From Eubacteriales Family XIII. Incertae Sedis bacterium (GTDB lineage Bacteria; Bacillota; Clostridia; Peptostreptococcales; Anaerovoracaceae), in NCBI GenBank assembly GCA_031283865.1, contig JAITAX010000167.1, positions 1 to 13,357 on the forward strand: a DNA stretch of 13,357 nucleotides, in the 5' to 3' direction. The position numbers and the translations under genes were made by a program. Position 1 is the first letter of the stretch. Every line of letters starts with the position of its first letter. The notes below the pieces were generated by a model. It had not been told where the DNA came from, did not search any database, and saw only the letters and a list, made by a program, of their open reading frames with translations. This document shows positions 7,344 to 13,284 of this stretch, piece by piece.

Positions 7344-8237
7344 TTGGCATTCGGAATCAAGAAATCATTTTTTGGCAGGTTGCAGGAGAAGATAGAGGAC
7401 GTCCTCTTCATGCGGCCCGAGATCGACGAGGAGGCGCTCGACGCGCTTGAAGAGGCGCTGATTACCTCCGACATGGGCATGGAAACGACACTGCGCGTGG
7501 TCGCGGAGCTGCGCGCCGCCATCAAGGCGGAGCGGCTGACGGATTCCGAGCAGGTGAAAGGGAAGATCGCGAAGATCGTCGAGGGGATCTTGGACAAGGG
7601 GAACCGGCATCTGATCGGCGACGCGCGGCCCCTGATTCTCCTGCTGATCGGCGTCAACGGCGGCGGGAAGACGACGACGGCGGCCAAACTCGCGAACCTG
7701 TACAGGCAGCGCGGGGAATCGGTGCTGCTCGCGGCGGCGGACACTTTTCGCGCGGCTGCGGGCGAACAGCTTGAAGCGTGGGCCGCGCGCGCGGGCGCGG
7801 ACCTCGTCCGGCACAAGGAGGGCGCGGATCCGGCCGCCGTCATATACGATTCCATACAATCGGCAAAGGCGAAGCGCGTCGACGTGCTCATCTGCGATAC
7901 CGCCGGCCGGCTTCAGACGAAGAAGAACCTGATGGCGGAACTCGCGAAGATGAACAGGGTGATCGCGCGCGAATTTCCGGAGGCGGCGCGGGAGACCCTG
8001 CTCGTGCTGGACGCGACCACGGGAAAGAACGCCGTATCCCAGACGGGCGAGTTCAACGAGGTCGCCGAGGTCAGCGGCCTTGTGCTGACGAAGCTGGACG
8101 GAACGGCGAAAGGGGGCGTCGTCGTCACGATATCGGACGAATTTGACCTCCCCGTGAAATTCATCGGTCTCGGCGAGAAGCTGGAGGACCTCGCGGTCTT
8201 CGACCCTGCGGAATTTGCGGCCGGCATATTCGTATAG
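7344..8237 (+). CDS. ftsY: Signal recognition particle receptor FtsY
   Basis: The membrane-associated SRP GTPase that receives ribosome-nascent chain-Ffh complexes and passes them to the Sec translocon. The 297-residue form has only a short basic, amphipathic N-terminus, then the helical N domain (to about 85) and the NG GTPase. Motifs: G1 GVNGGGKTT (103-111), DTFRAAAGEQL (133-143), G3 DTAGRL (185-190), LDATTGKNA (222-230) and G4 TKLDGTAKGG (249-258). It lacks the long acidic A domain of E. coli FtsY, as is usual in Firmicutes. I chose TTG at 7344 because it gives the family N-terminus and sits eight bases after GGAGAAAGGA (7326-7335). An open frame runs upstream into smc but is not FtsY-like. 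The gap to smc is 71 nt. Confidence 0.95.
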   Translation: MAFGIKKSFFGRLQEKIEDVLFMRPEIDEEALDALEEALITSDMGMETTLRVVAELRAAIKAERLTDSEQVKGKIAKIVEGILDKGNRHLIGDARPLILLLIGVNGGGKTTTAAKLANLYRQRGESVLLAAADTFRAAAGEQLEAWAARAGADLVRHKEGADPAAVIYDSIQSAKAKRVDVLICDTAGRLQTKKNLMAELAKMNRVIAREFPEAARETLLVLDATTGKNAVSQTGEFNEVAEVSGLVLTKLDGTAKGGVVVTISDEFDLPVKFIGLGEKLEDLAVFDPAEFAAGIFV

Positions 8238-8303
8238 GACTTCTTCAAAACGATTCAAACACCGGGCAAGCGCCTGAATGAAAATATTCAGAAAAGAGGA
8301 ATC

Positions 8304-9629
8304 ATGAGCAAGGCGATCGTCGCCGTCGTAGGCAGGCCCAATGTGGGCAAATCGACATTTTTTAACCGAATCGTCGGGAAACGGGTTTCCATCGTTGAGG
8401 ATACGCCGGGCGTGACGCGGGACAGGATCTACGCGGAGGCCGAATGGTGCGGCGTTTCGTTCGCGCTGATCGACACGGGCGGCATAGAGCCGGACAGCAA
8501 GGACGTGATCTTCTCGCAGATGCGCGCGCAGGCTGAAATCGCCATGGACACGGCGGATGCAATCCTCTTCATGCTGGACGGAAAGGAGGGGCTGACGTCC
8601 TCCGACCGCGACGTGGCGGACCTGCTGATGCGGACGCGCAAGCCGGTCATTCCCGTCGTGAACAAGGTGGATACGGCGACCCTGCCCGCCGACTTTTACG
8701 ATTTCTGCGAGCTTGGCCTCGGCGAGCCGCTTGCCGTATCCGCGGCCAATATGCTCGGCCTCGGCGAGGTGCTGGACCGCATTGTCGAGGTCCTGCCGCG
8801 CGGCGGAACGAACGAAGCGGAGGACGACGCGATCAAGCTCGCCGTCATCGGCAAGCCGAACGTGGGCAAATCCTCGCTCGTCAACGCGCTGCTCGGCGAG
8901 GAACGGGTCATCGTATCGGAAATCGCGGGAACCACGCGCGATTCGATAGATACGCCCTTTGAACGAAACGGGGACCGCTTCGTCCTGATCGACACGGCCG
9001 GCCTGCGGCGCAAGAGTAAGGTGTCGGACGACATCGAACGCTACAGCGTCATTCGCGCGGTCGCGGCCATAGAGCGCAGCGACGTCTGCCTGCTCATGCT
9101 GGACGCGCGCGAGGGCGTGACGGAGCAGGACAAGAAGATCGCGGGGCTGGCGCACGAGGCAGGCAAGGGCATCGTCATCGTCGTGAACAAATGGGATCTG
9201 ATCGAAAAGGAAACGAACACGATGAAGCGATTTCAAAAGGATTTGCACAATGAACTCAGCTTCATGGCCTACGCGCCGGACCTGTTCATCTCCGTGCTGC
9301 AACGGCAGCGGCTCGCGAATGTTACAGACCTTGCAAAATACGTCGCGGAGAAGCGGACGCTGCGCGTGCCGACGGCCCGGCTGAACAGCCTCATCGCCGA
9401 CGCGGTGATGATGAAGCAACCGCCGTCGGACAAGGGCCGCAGGCTGAAGATCTACTACGCTTCGCAGGTGGGCGTGAAGCCTCCGCTCTTCCTCTTCAAG
9501 GTCAACGACGCGGCGCTCATGCACTTCTCCTACGCCAGATACCTCGAGAATCGCATTCGCGCCGACTTCGGCTTCGAGGGGACCTCTGTAAAATTCCTGT
9601 ATCGCGGGAAAGGAGAGGGGGATGCTTGA
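8304..9629 (+). CDS. der: Ribosome assembly GTPase Der (EngA)
   Basis: A tandem-domain GTPase needed for 50S subunit maturation, 441 residues as usual. The first G domain shows GRPNVGKST (10-18), DTPGVTRD (33-40), DTGG (57-60), NKVD (120-123) and a normal G5 SAA (146-148). The second shows GKPNVGKSS (183-191), GTTRDSID, DTAG (230-233) and NKWD (295-298). A C-terminal KH-like domain follows from about 350, ending in the usual GTSVKFLYRGKG pattern. The G5 loop of domain 2 reads SVLQRQR (330-336), where the family normally has SALTGQR; see findings. The ATG at 8304 follows AGAGGA (8295-8300). A small hairpin (CTGAAT 8274-8279 with ATTCAG 8286-8291) sits just before that site. The stop overlaps plsY by 8 nt. 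Confidence 0.96.
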   Translation: MSKAIVAVVGRPNVGKSTFFNRIVGKRVSIVEDTPGVTRDRIYAEAEWCGVSFALIDTGGIEPDSKDVIFSQMRAQAEIAMDTADAILFMLDGKEGLTSSDRDVADLLMRTRKPVIPVVNKVDTATLPADFYDFCELGLGEPLAVSAANMLGLGEVLDRIVEVLPRGGTNEAEDDAIKLAVIGKPNVGKSSLVNALLGEERVIVSEIAGTTRDSIDTPFERNGDRFVLIDTAGLRRKSKVSDDIERYSVIRAVAAIERSDVCLLMLDAREGVTEQDKKIAGLAHEAGKGIVIVVNKWDLIEKETNTMKRFQKDLHNELSFMAYAPDLFISVLQRQRLANVTDLAKYVAEKRTLRVPTARLNSLIADAVMMKQPPSDKGRRLKIYYASQVGVKPPLFLFKVNDAALMHFSYARYLENRIRADFGFEGTSVKFLYRGKGEGDA

Positions 9630-10269
9630 GAATCTTTCGCTGCTCAAATACGAGATCACGCATATAGAGATCAACCATCTGCTGCTGACGGCCTGCGTGC
9701 TGCTCTCGTATTTCGCCGGAACGATTTCCCCCGCCATCCTCCTCGGGAAGATCTACGGCGTGGACATTCGAAACAGCGGCAGCGGAAATGCGGGTACGAC
9801 GAACGTGCTGCGCGTGATCGGCAAGAAAGCGGCGGTCATCACCTTGCTGGTGGATGTTGCCAAGGGTTTTATCGTCGTGGCGCTCGCAAAGCCTTTCGCC
9901 GGCGGCGCTTTTGCCGTACTCTGCGGCACAGCCGTGCTCTGCGGGCATATCTGGCCGCTGTTCTACGAATTTAAGGGCGGAAAGGGCGTCGCGACGGCGC
10001 TCGGCGTCATACTGGCTTTCGATTTCAGGATGGGCCTGATGCTGCTGATCCTCGCGCTGATTCTGATTCTGCTGAGCCTGCGGGTTTCGGTGGGGGCGCT
10101 CGCCGCCGCCGCCGCGTTTCCCGTGTTCATGCAGGTCCTGCACCCCGTGTATTTCGCGCCGTCGATCCTGATGGCGGCGATCATCTGGATCAAGCACCGC
10201 CAAAACATCGGGAGGATCTGCAGGGGCGAAGAGCCGAGGCTGCGATTTGGAAAAGAGAAGAGCGAGTAA
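9622..10269 (+). CDS. plsY: Acyl-phosphate:glycerol-3-phosphate acyltransferase PlsY
   Basis: An integral membrane enzyme that moves the acyl group from PlsX-made acyl-phosphate to glycerol-3-phosphate, giving 1-acyl-glycerol-3-phosphate. The 215 residues form several hydrophobic helices. The three conserved cytoplasmic motifs are present: SGSGNAGTTN (52-61), GGKGVAT within a GH...FKGGKGVAT loop (108-125), and KHRQNIGRI (191-199). The N-terminus is about 15 residues longer than many homologues, but the ATG at 9622 has a strong AGGAGAGGGG site just upstream (9611-9620). It overlaps the der stop by 8 nt. Placement directly before gpsA puts it next to the gene that makes its glycerol-3-phosphate substrate. 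Confidence 0.96.
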   Translation: MLENLSLLKYEITHIEINHLLLTACVLLSYFAGTISPAILLGKIYGVDIRNSGSGNAGTTNVLRVIGKKAAVITLLVDVAKGFIVVALAKPFAGGAFAVLCGTAVLCGHIWPLFYEFKGGKGVATALGVILAFDFRMGLMLLILALILILLSLRVSVGALAAAAAFPVFMQVLHPVYFAPSILMAAIIWIKHRQNIGRICRGEEPRLRFGKEKSE

Positions 10270-10292
10270 GGCCGGATGTGAGAGGAGAGGGA

Positions 10293-11303
10293 ATGAAGCA
10301 GAAGATCGCGATTATAGGCGCCGGCAGTTGGGGTACGGCGCTTGCCGTCAATCTCGCCGGCAAGGGGCATACGGTTTCGATCTGGGACATCGACGAAACG
10401 CTGTTGCACGAGCTTGAGGGCGACCGCGAGAACAAGCGATACCTGCCCGGCGTCGCCCTGCACGACGGAATAGGCGTGTCGTTCGGCCTGCAAGAAACCA
10501 TCTACGGCGCGGATGCCGTGCTGTTCGCCGTACCCGCGCAGCATTTTCGAAGCGCGCTCATGCAGGCGGGTCCGCACATAGGCTACGAAACGCCGATGAT
10601 TAACGTGGCAAAGGGCATAGAGCAGAAGAGCCTGAAGACCGTTTCGCAGATCGCGGCGGAGATCTTCCCCGAAAAGCGCTTCGCGATGATCTCCGGTCCC
10701 TCGCACGCGGAGGAGGTGGGGCGCGCCATGCCCACGACGGTGGTGGCGGCCTCCGCCGATCCGGAGTTGGCCGGCTACGTGCAGGATATATTCATGACCG
10801 ACCTCTTTCGCGTCTACACGAACGACGATGTGATAGGCGTGGAACTCGGCGGCGCGCTGAAGAATATCATCGCGCTCGGCGCGGGCATATCCGACGGCCT
10901 GGGCTTCGGCGACAACGCGAAAGCCGCGATGATGACGCGGGGCATCACGGAGATCGCGCGCCTGGGTGAAAAGCTCGGCGGTCGCCGCGAAACCTTTTTC
11001 GGACTTACGGGCGTGGGTGATCTGATCGTCACCTGCACGAGTATGCACAGCCGGAACCGCCGCTGCGGCATTATGATCGGCGAGGGCGTAGCGCCCGAGG
11101 AGGCCGCGCGCCGCGTCGGCATGGTCGTCGAGGGCATGTACACGACCGAGGCGGCGTGGCGGCTCGCGCGCAGGGAGCACGTGGAGATGCCGATCACGGA
11201 GCAGATATACAAGGTCATCACGGGCTGCGCGGATACGAAAGATGCGGCGTTTTCGCTTATGACGCGCAAACGGCGGCACGAGCGGGAAGACCTGCTTCGC
11301 TGA
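10293..11303 (+). CDS. gpsA: NAD(P)H glycerol-3-phosphate dehydrogenase GpsA
   Basis: GpsA reduces dihydroxyacetone phosphate to sn-glycerol-3-phosphate, the backbone for phospholipids. The 336-residue protein begins with a Rossmann dinucleotide-binding loop GAGSWG (9-14). The NVAKGIE segment (104-110) carries K107, and the substrate-binding motif around ELGGALKNIIALGAGI carries the catalytic lysine K190. LTGVGDLIVTCTS is also typical. I chose ATG at 10293: the purine-rich AGAGGAGAGGG (10281-10291) is its ribosome binding site, whereas the in-frame GTG at 10278 lies before that site. It follows plsY after a 23-nt gap. Confidence 0.97.
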   Translation: MKQKIAIIGAGSWGTALAVNLAGKGHTVSIWDIDETLLHELEGDRENKRYLPGVALHDGIGVSFGLQETIYGADAVLFAVPAQHFRSALMQAGPHIGYETPMINVAKGIEQKSLKTVSQIAAEIFPEKRFAMISGPSHAEEVGRAMPTTVVAASADPELAGYVQDIFMTDLFRVYTNDDVIGVELGGALKNIIALGAGISDGLGFGDNAKAAMMTRGITEIARLGEKLGGRRETFFGLTGVGDLIVTCTSMHSRNRRCGIMIGEGVAPEEAARRVGMVVEGMYTTEAAWRLARREHVEMPITEQIYKVITGCADTKDAAFSLMTRKRRHEREDLLR

Positions 11304-11345
11304 TTGCATATCGCCGCGTCGGAGTTTTAGGGAGGATAAATCGAC

Positions 11346-12137
11346 ATGTCGGAAGAAATCTTGCTGTGGGAGGGTGAAACGCCCCTGTTCGATTCGGCCG
11401 CCGGGCAAGCGCCGCCCGCGCTCAAGCCTTTTCTCACGGGCGAAAAGGGACGCGGCGCGGTGATCGTTTGCGCGGGCGGCGGCTACATGATACACGCCGA
11501 GCGCGAGGCGGACCCCGTCGCCGTTTGGATCAACCGCTGCGGTGTCAACGCCTTTGTGCTGCGCTATCGCTTGCTCCCCTACAGGTTCCCGGCCATGCTG
11601 CTCGACGCGCAGCGCGCCATTCGGCTCGTGCGTCACAGGGCCGCGGAATGGGACATCGACCCCCGGCACATCGGCATCTTGGGCTTCTCCGCGGGCGGGC
11701 ATCTCGCGGCGCTGGCGGCTACGCGCTTCGACGCGGGCGACAAGGACGCGGCGGACGCAGCAGAGCGGCTTTCGTCCCGCCCTGATCTCCTCGCTTCCTG
11801 CTACGGCGTGAACAGCCTTGCGCATATCTCGAAAGATTTCATGCGGAAGCTGTCGGGCAAGGGCGAGCCGACGCGGGAAGAACTTTGCGGCATGGACCCC
11901 TCCGCGAACGTGAGCGCAAAGACGCCGCCCGCTTTCCTGTGGCATACCGCCGGCGATGATCGCGTCTCCGTGCGAAGTTCGACCGACTTCGCCGCGGCGC
12001 TGACGGAACACGGCGTCCCTTACAGCCTGCACATCTTCCCGCACGGGGGCCACGCCCTCGGCCTCGCCGAGGGCGTCCCGCTGACAGAGGACTGGCCGGA
12101 GTTGCTGAACCGCTTCCTGCTCGATTCCGGCTTCTGA
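11346..12137 (+). CDS. Alpha/beta hydrolase, acetylesterase-like
   Basis: A 263-residue protein of the alpha/beta hydrolase fold, closest in motif pattern to the Aes/acetyl-xylan-esterase group. The oxyanion loop CAGGGY (42-47), nucleophile elbow GFSAGGH with S115 (113-119), an acidic residue in TAGDD (D204 or D205), and H236 in FPHGGH (231-236) form a complete Ser-Asp-His set. No signal peptide or membrane segment is visible, so it should be cytoplasmic. The likely reaction is ester hydrolysis, perhaps deacetylation of a sugar or glycoside; the substrate is unknown. It follows gpsA after 42 nt with GGAGG at 11331-11335 and no visible terminator between, so it may be the last gene of the operon. 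It is not part of the conserved core cluster. Confidence 0.82.
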   Translation: MSEEILLWEGETPLFDSAAGQAPPALKPFLTGEKGRGAVIVCAGGGYMIHAEREADPVAVWINRCGVNAFVLRYRLLPYRFPAMLLDAQRAIRLVRHRAAEWDIDPRHIGILGFSAGGHLAALAATRFDAGDKDAADAAERLSSRPDLLASCYGVNSLAHISKDFMRKLSGKGEPTREELCGMDPSANVSAKTPPAFLWHTAGDDRVSVRSSTDFAAALTEHGVPYSLHIFPHGGHALGLAEGVPLTEDWPELLNRFLLDSGF

Positions 12138-12150
12138 GGGAATTGTCATA

Positions 12151-12339
12151 ATGTCAATAAAGCCTAAAATTTCAATTATTTTTATATTTATGCTTGCGCT
12201 GATCCCGCTGTCCTCGCTGTCCGCCGCAGACGGCATCAAGCTCGAGGTGAACGGCGCCGTCATAGCCTGCGAGCAGCCGCTTGCGATCACAGACGGGCAT
12301 ATGGCCGTGAGCAGGACGCGTCTCCGCGCATATGCATAG
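12151..12339 (+). pseudogene. N-terminal stub of a secreted stalk-domain protein
   Basis: The 62-codon frame begins with a clear signal peptide: MSIKPK, a hydrophobic run, then a likely cleavage site after SLSAA near residue 26. It continues as IKLEVNGAVI...DGHMAVSRTR, the opening of the 'copper amine oxidase N-terminal-like' stalk domain common in secreted Clostridia proteins (usual pattern VxVNG...DGRTMVPLR). It stops at TAG (12337-12339) right after that motif, where full proteins continue for a hundred residues or more. The sequence beyond is AT-rich and unrelated. I read it as a truncated gene cut at about 12329, where a TATGCATA palindrome begins. GAGGG (12136-12140) could serve as its ribosome binding site. 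It could instead be a very short secreted peptide. Confidence 0.55.
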
Positions 12340-12367
12340 ATTTGAACCGCGTTATGCCCAAAATCAC

Positions 12368-12404
12368 TTGACGATGTATATATAAATATATTATCATATG
12401 CATA
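12368..12404 (+). promoter_or_regulatory. Promoter and possible operator of the vapB gene
   Basis: TTGACG (12368-12373) is a good -35 box. TATCAT (12392-12397, 18-bp spacer) or TATTAT (12389-12394, 15-bp spacer) could be the -10, in a run of almost pure A and T. The 8-bp palindrome TATGCATA (12397-12404) follows directly and abuts the ribosome binding site. The same 10-mer CATATGCATA also occurs at 12329-12338. VapB proteins usually repress their own promoter by binding such inverted repeats, so these are operator candidates by inference. Confidence 0.5.
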
Positions 12405-12419
12405 AGGAGGTGCTTGCGT

Positions 12420-12611
12420 ATGCGCACGACCTTGGAATTGCCGGAGGCGTTGCTCCGAGAGGCCATGGCCTTAACCAAGATTTCAACGAAGACCGAGTTG
12501 ATTCGATATGCCTTGGAAAACGTAGTTCAAAGGGAAAACCCCAAGGAATTGGCGGGTTATTTCGGCGTGATCGACTTGGATATCGATTTGGACGAATTGC
12601 GGAACAGATGA
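12420..12611 (+). CDS. VapB-type antitoxin (ribbon-helix-helix)
   Basis: A 63-residue protein opening with MRTTLELPEALLREAMALT, then KTELIRYALENVVQRE. This is the VapB-family pattern of a ribbon-helix-helix DNA-binding N-terminus followed by a tail that normally wraps the toxin. ATG at 12420 is chosen: AAGGAGG (12404-12410) lies nine bases before it, while the in-frame TTG at 12414 would be only three bases away. The tail ends in IDLDIDLDELRNR, acidic as expected. Such proteins neutralise a VapC PIN-domain RNase and repress the operon. Here the downstream toxin gene is broken, so it is probably an orphan antitoxin. The lower GC than neighbouring genes suggests horizontal acquisition. Confidence 0.8.
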   Translation: MRTTLELPEALLREAMALTKISTKTELIRYALENVVQRENPKELAGYFGVIDLDIDLDELRNR

Positions 12612-12777
12612 AAGATTGCATTGCGGACACAACCGCGTAGGTCTTTCCGATATCATAATAGCGCAGAATTGTATACAAAATGATTTGATGCTGATCACAA
12701 ACGATAAGCATTTTGCGGCTATGGCAAAATACATACCGTTGGAAATCCATTCTGATTCCGGTGCCGTCCGAGATTGA
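12608..12777 (+). pseudogene. Broken vapC toxin (C-terminal PIN remnant)
   Basis: The frame ending at the TGA at 12775-12777 encodes VGLSDIIIAQNCIQND, then LMLITNDKHF and about 20 more residues. This is the C-terminal part of a PIN-domain VapC, with two of its acidic residues in SDIIIA and TNDKHF. It stays open leftward to about 12610 (ERLHCGHNR), but no start codon fits. Separately, an ATG at 12608 overlaps the vapB stop (ATGA) and reads MKDCIADTTA before TAG; IADTTA resembles the usual first PIN motif (ADTSA), in a different frame. A full VapC is about 130 residues, so some 70-80 are missing. The best reading is an internal or 5' deletion, leaving no functional toxin. Confidence 0.7.
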
Positions 12778-12801
12778 CCCGGGCGTCGCAGGGCGCGCCG
12801 C

Positions 12802-12957
12802 CTACAACTCCGAAAACAGCGATTTTTCAAAGCCGCATTGCGGGCAAAGCCAGTCCTCAGGCAGATCGGCAAAGCTCGTGCCGGGCGCGACACCATTGTC
12901 GGGATCGCCGACCGCAGGGTCGTAGACATAACCGCAGGGACATTCAAACTTTTCCAT
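12802..12957 (-). CDS. Rubredoxin with shortened first Cys knuckle
   Basis: A 51-residue rubredoxin, a small cytoplasmic iron protein that carries single electrons, in anaerobes often to peroxide or superoxide reductases and flavoproteins. The core GDPDNGVAPGTSFADLPEDW (17-36) and the second knuckle CPQCG (38-42) are textbook. The first knuckle reads C6-P7-C8-G9 instead of the usual CxxCG, one residue short, although all four cysteines are present. The ATG is at 12957 on the reverse strand, with AAGGAGG (reverse complement of 12963-12969) five bases upstream, an excellent site. It is convergent with the vapB/vapC remnant and in the same orientation as the miaB-like gene to its right. The target is not identifiable from neighbours. 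Confidence 0.93.
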   Translation of the reverse strand: MEKFECPCGYVYDPAVGDPDNGVAPGTSFADLPEDWLCPQCGFEKSLFSEL

Positions 12958-12984
12958 GATATCCTCCTTAATAGGACACAGGGG

Positions 12985-13020
12985 GGCCGGTCCTTTTGTG
13001 TAACCGACCTGCTCCCGGCC
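12985..13020 (-). promoter_or_regulatory. Inverted repeat in the rubredoxin leader
   Basis: GGCCGG (12985-12990) and CCGGCC (13015-13020) are inverted copies. An alternative inner pair is GGTC (12989-12992) with GACC (13006-13009). It lies 16 nt upstream of the rubredoxin ribosome binding site, so it would sit in the leader of that mRNA. Read on the plus strand it is followed by TTTTC and could also act as a weak terminator. The role is uncertain. Confidence 0.3.
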
Positions 13021-13232
13021 TTTTCATTGGTTTTGAAAATTGTGCATTATAAATTGTGAATTGTGAATTGCAAAATACCAAGCCTCCGGCTTTTTCATTG
13101 GTTTTAAAAATTGTGCATTATGAATTATGAATTGTGAATTATAAAATACCAAGCCCCCGGCTTTTTCATTGGTTTTGAAAATTGTGCATTGTGCATTATG
13201 AATTGTGAATTGCAAAATACCAAGCCCCCGGC
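13021..13232. repeat. Three tandem 71-bp AT-rich repeats
   Basis: Units are 13021-13091, 13092-13162 and 13163-13232; the landmark TTTTCATTGG recurs at an exact 71-bp period. Each unit has TTTTCATTGGTTTT, then a run of 10-11-nt sub-repeats of the ATTGTGAATT / ATTATGAATT type, then CAAAATACCAAGCC and a short GC segment. The first two unit ends form AAGCC-(TCC or CCC)-GGCTT followed by five Ts (13080-13095, 13151-13166), like tiny intrinsic terminators. The third end (13222-13232) has lost its Ts. The base composition contrasts sharply with the surrounding GC-rich DNA. An open frame across it on the reverse strand is only a by-product of the repeats. Similar AATTGTGAATT tracts are, as I recall, common between genes in gut Clostridia. 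Confidence 0.9.
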
Positions 13233-13284
13233 CCCGAAATAAGCAAATTCTGCACAGGGTTTGAATCGTAACGAAACTAAGATC

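Noticed and set aside
3565..7350. A 1261-codon open frame antisense to the whole of smc
   Set aside because: It lies opposite a certain smc gene and has Arg/Phe/Leu-rich sequence with no domain I recognise. Long reverse frames are expected where GC-rich codons seldom create reverse stops.
7365..9737. A 790-codon reverse frame opposite ftsY and der
   Set aside because: Same GC-driven shadow effect; no ribosome binding site or family pattern, and both forward genes are certain.
9963..12290. A 775-codon reverse frame opposite plsY, gpsA and the hydrolase
   Set aside because: Spans three well-supported forward genes and shows no recognisable domain.
12398..12640. An 80-codon frame overlapping vapB
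   Set aside because: It starts upstream of the ribosome binding site and runs in a different frame from the clear VapB-type protein. Its last ten codons coincide with the MKDCIADTTA scrap.
13024..13215. A 63-codon reverse frame rich in HNSQF-like repeats
   Set aside because: It is a translation of the 71-bp repeat array; the repeated peptide simply mirrors the AATTGTGAATT DNA repeats.
13021..13232. CRISPR array
   Set aside because: The units are contiguous tandem copies with no unique spacers, and no cas genes are near.
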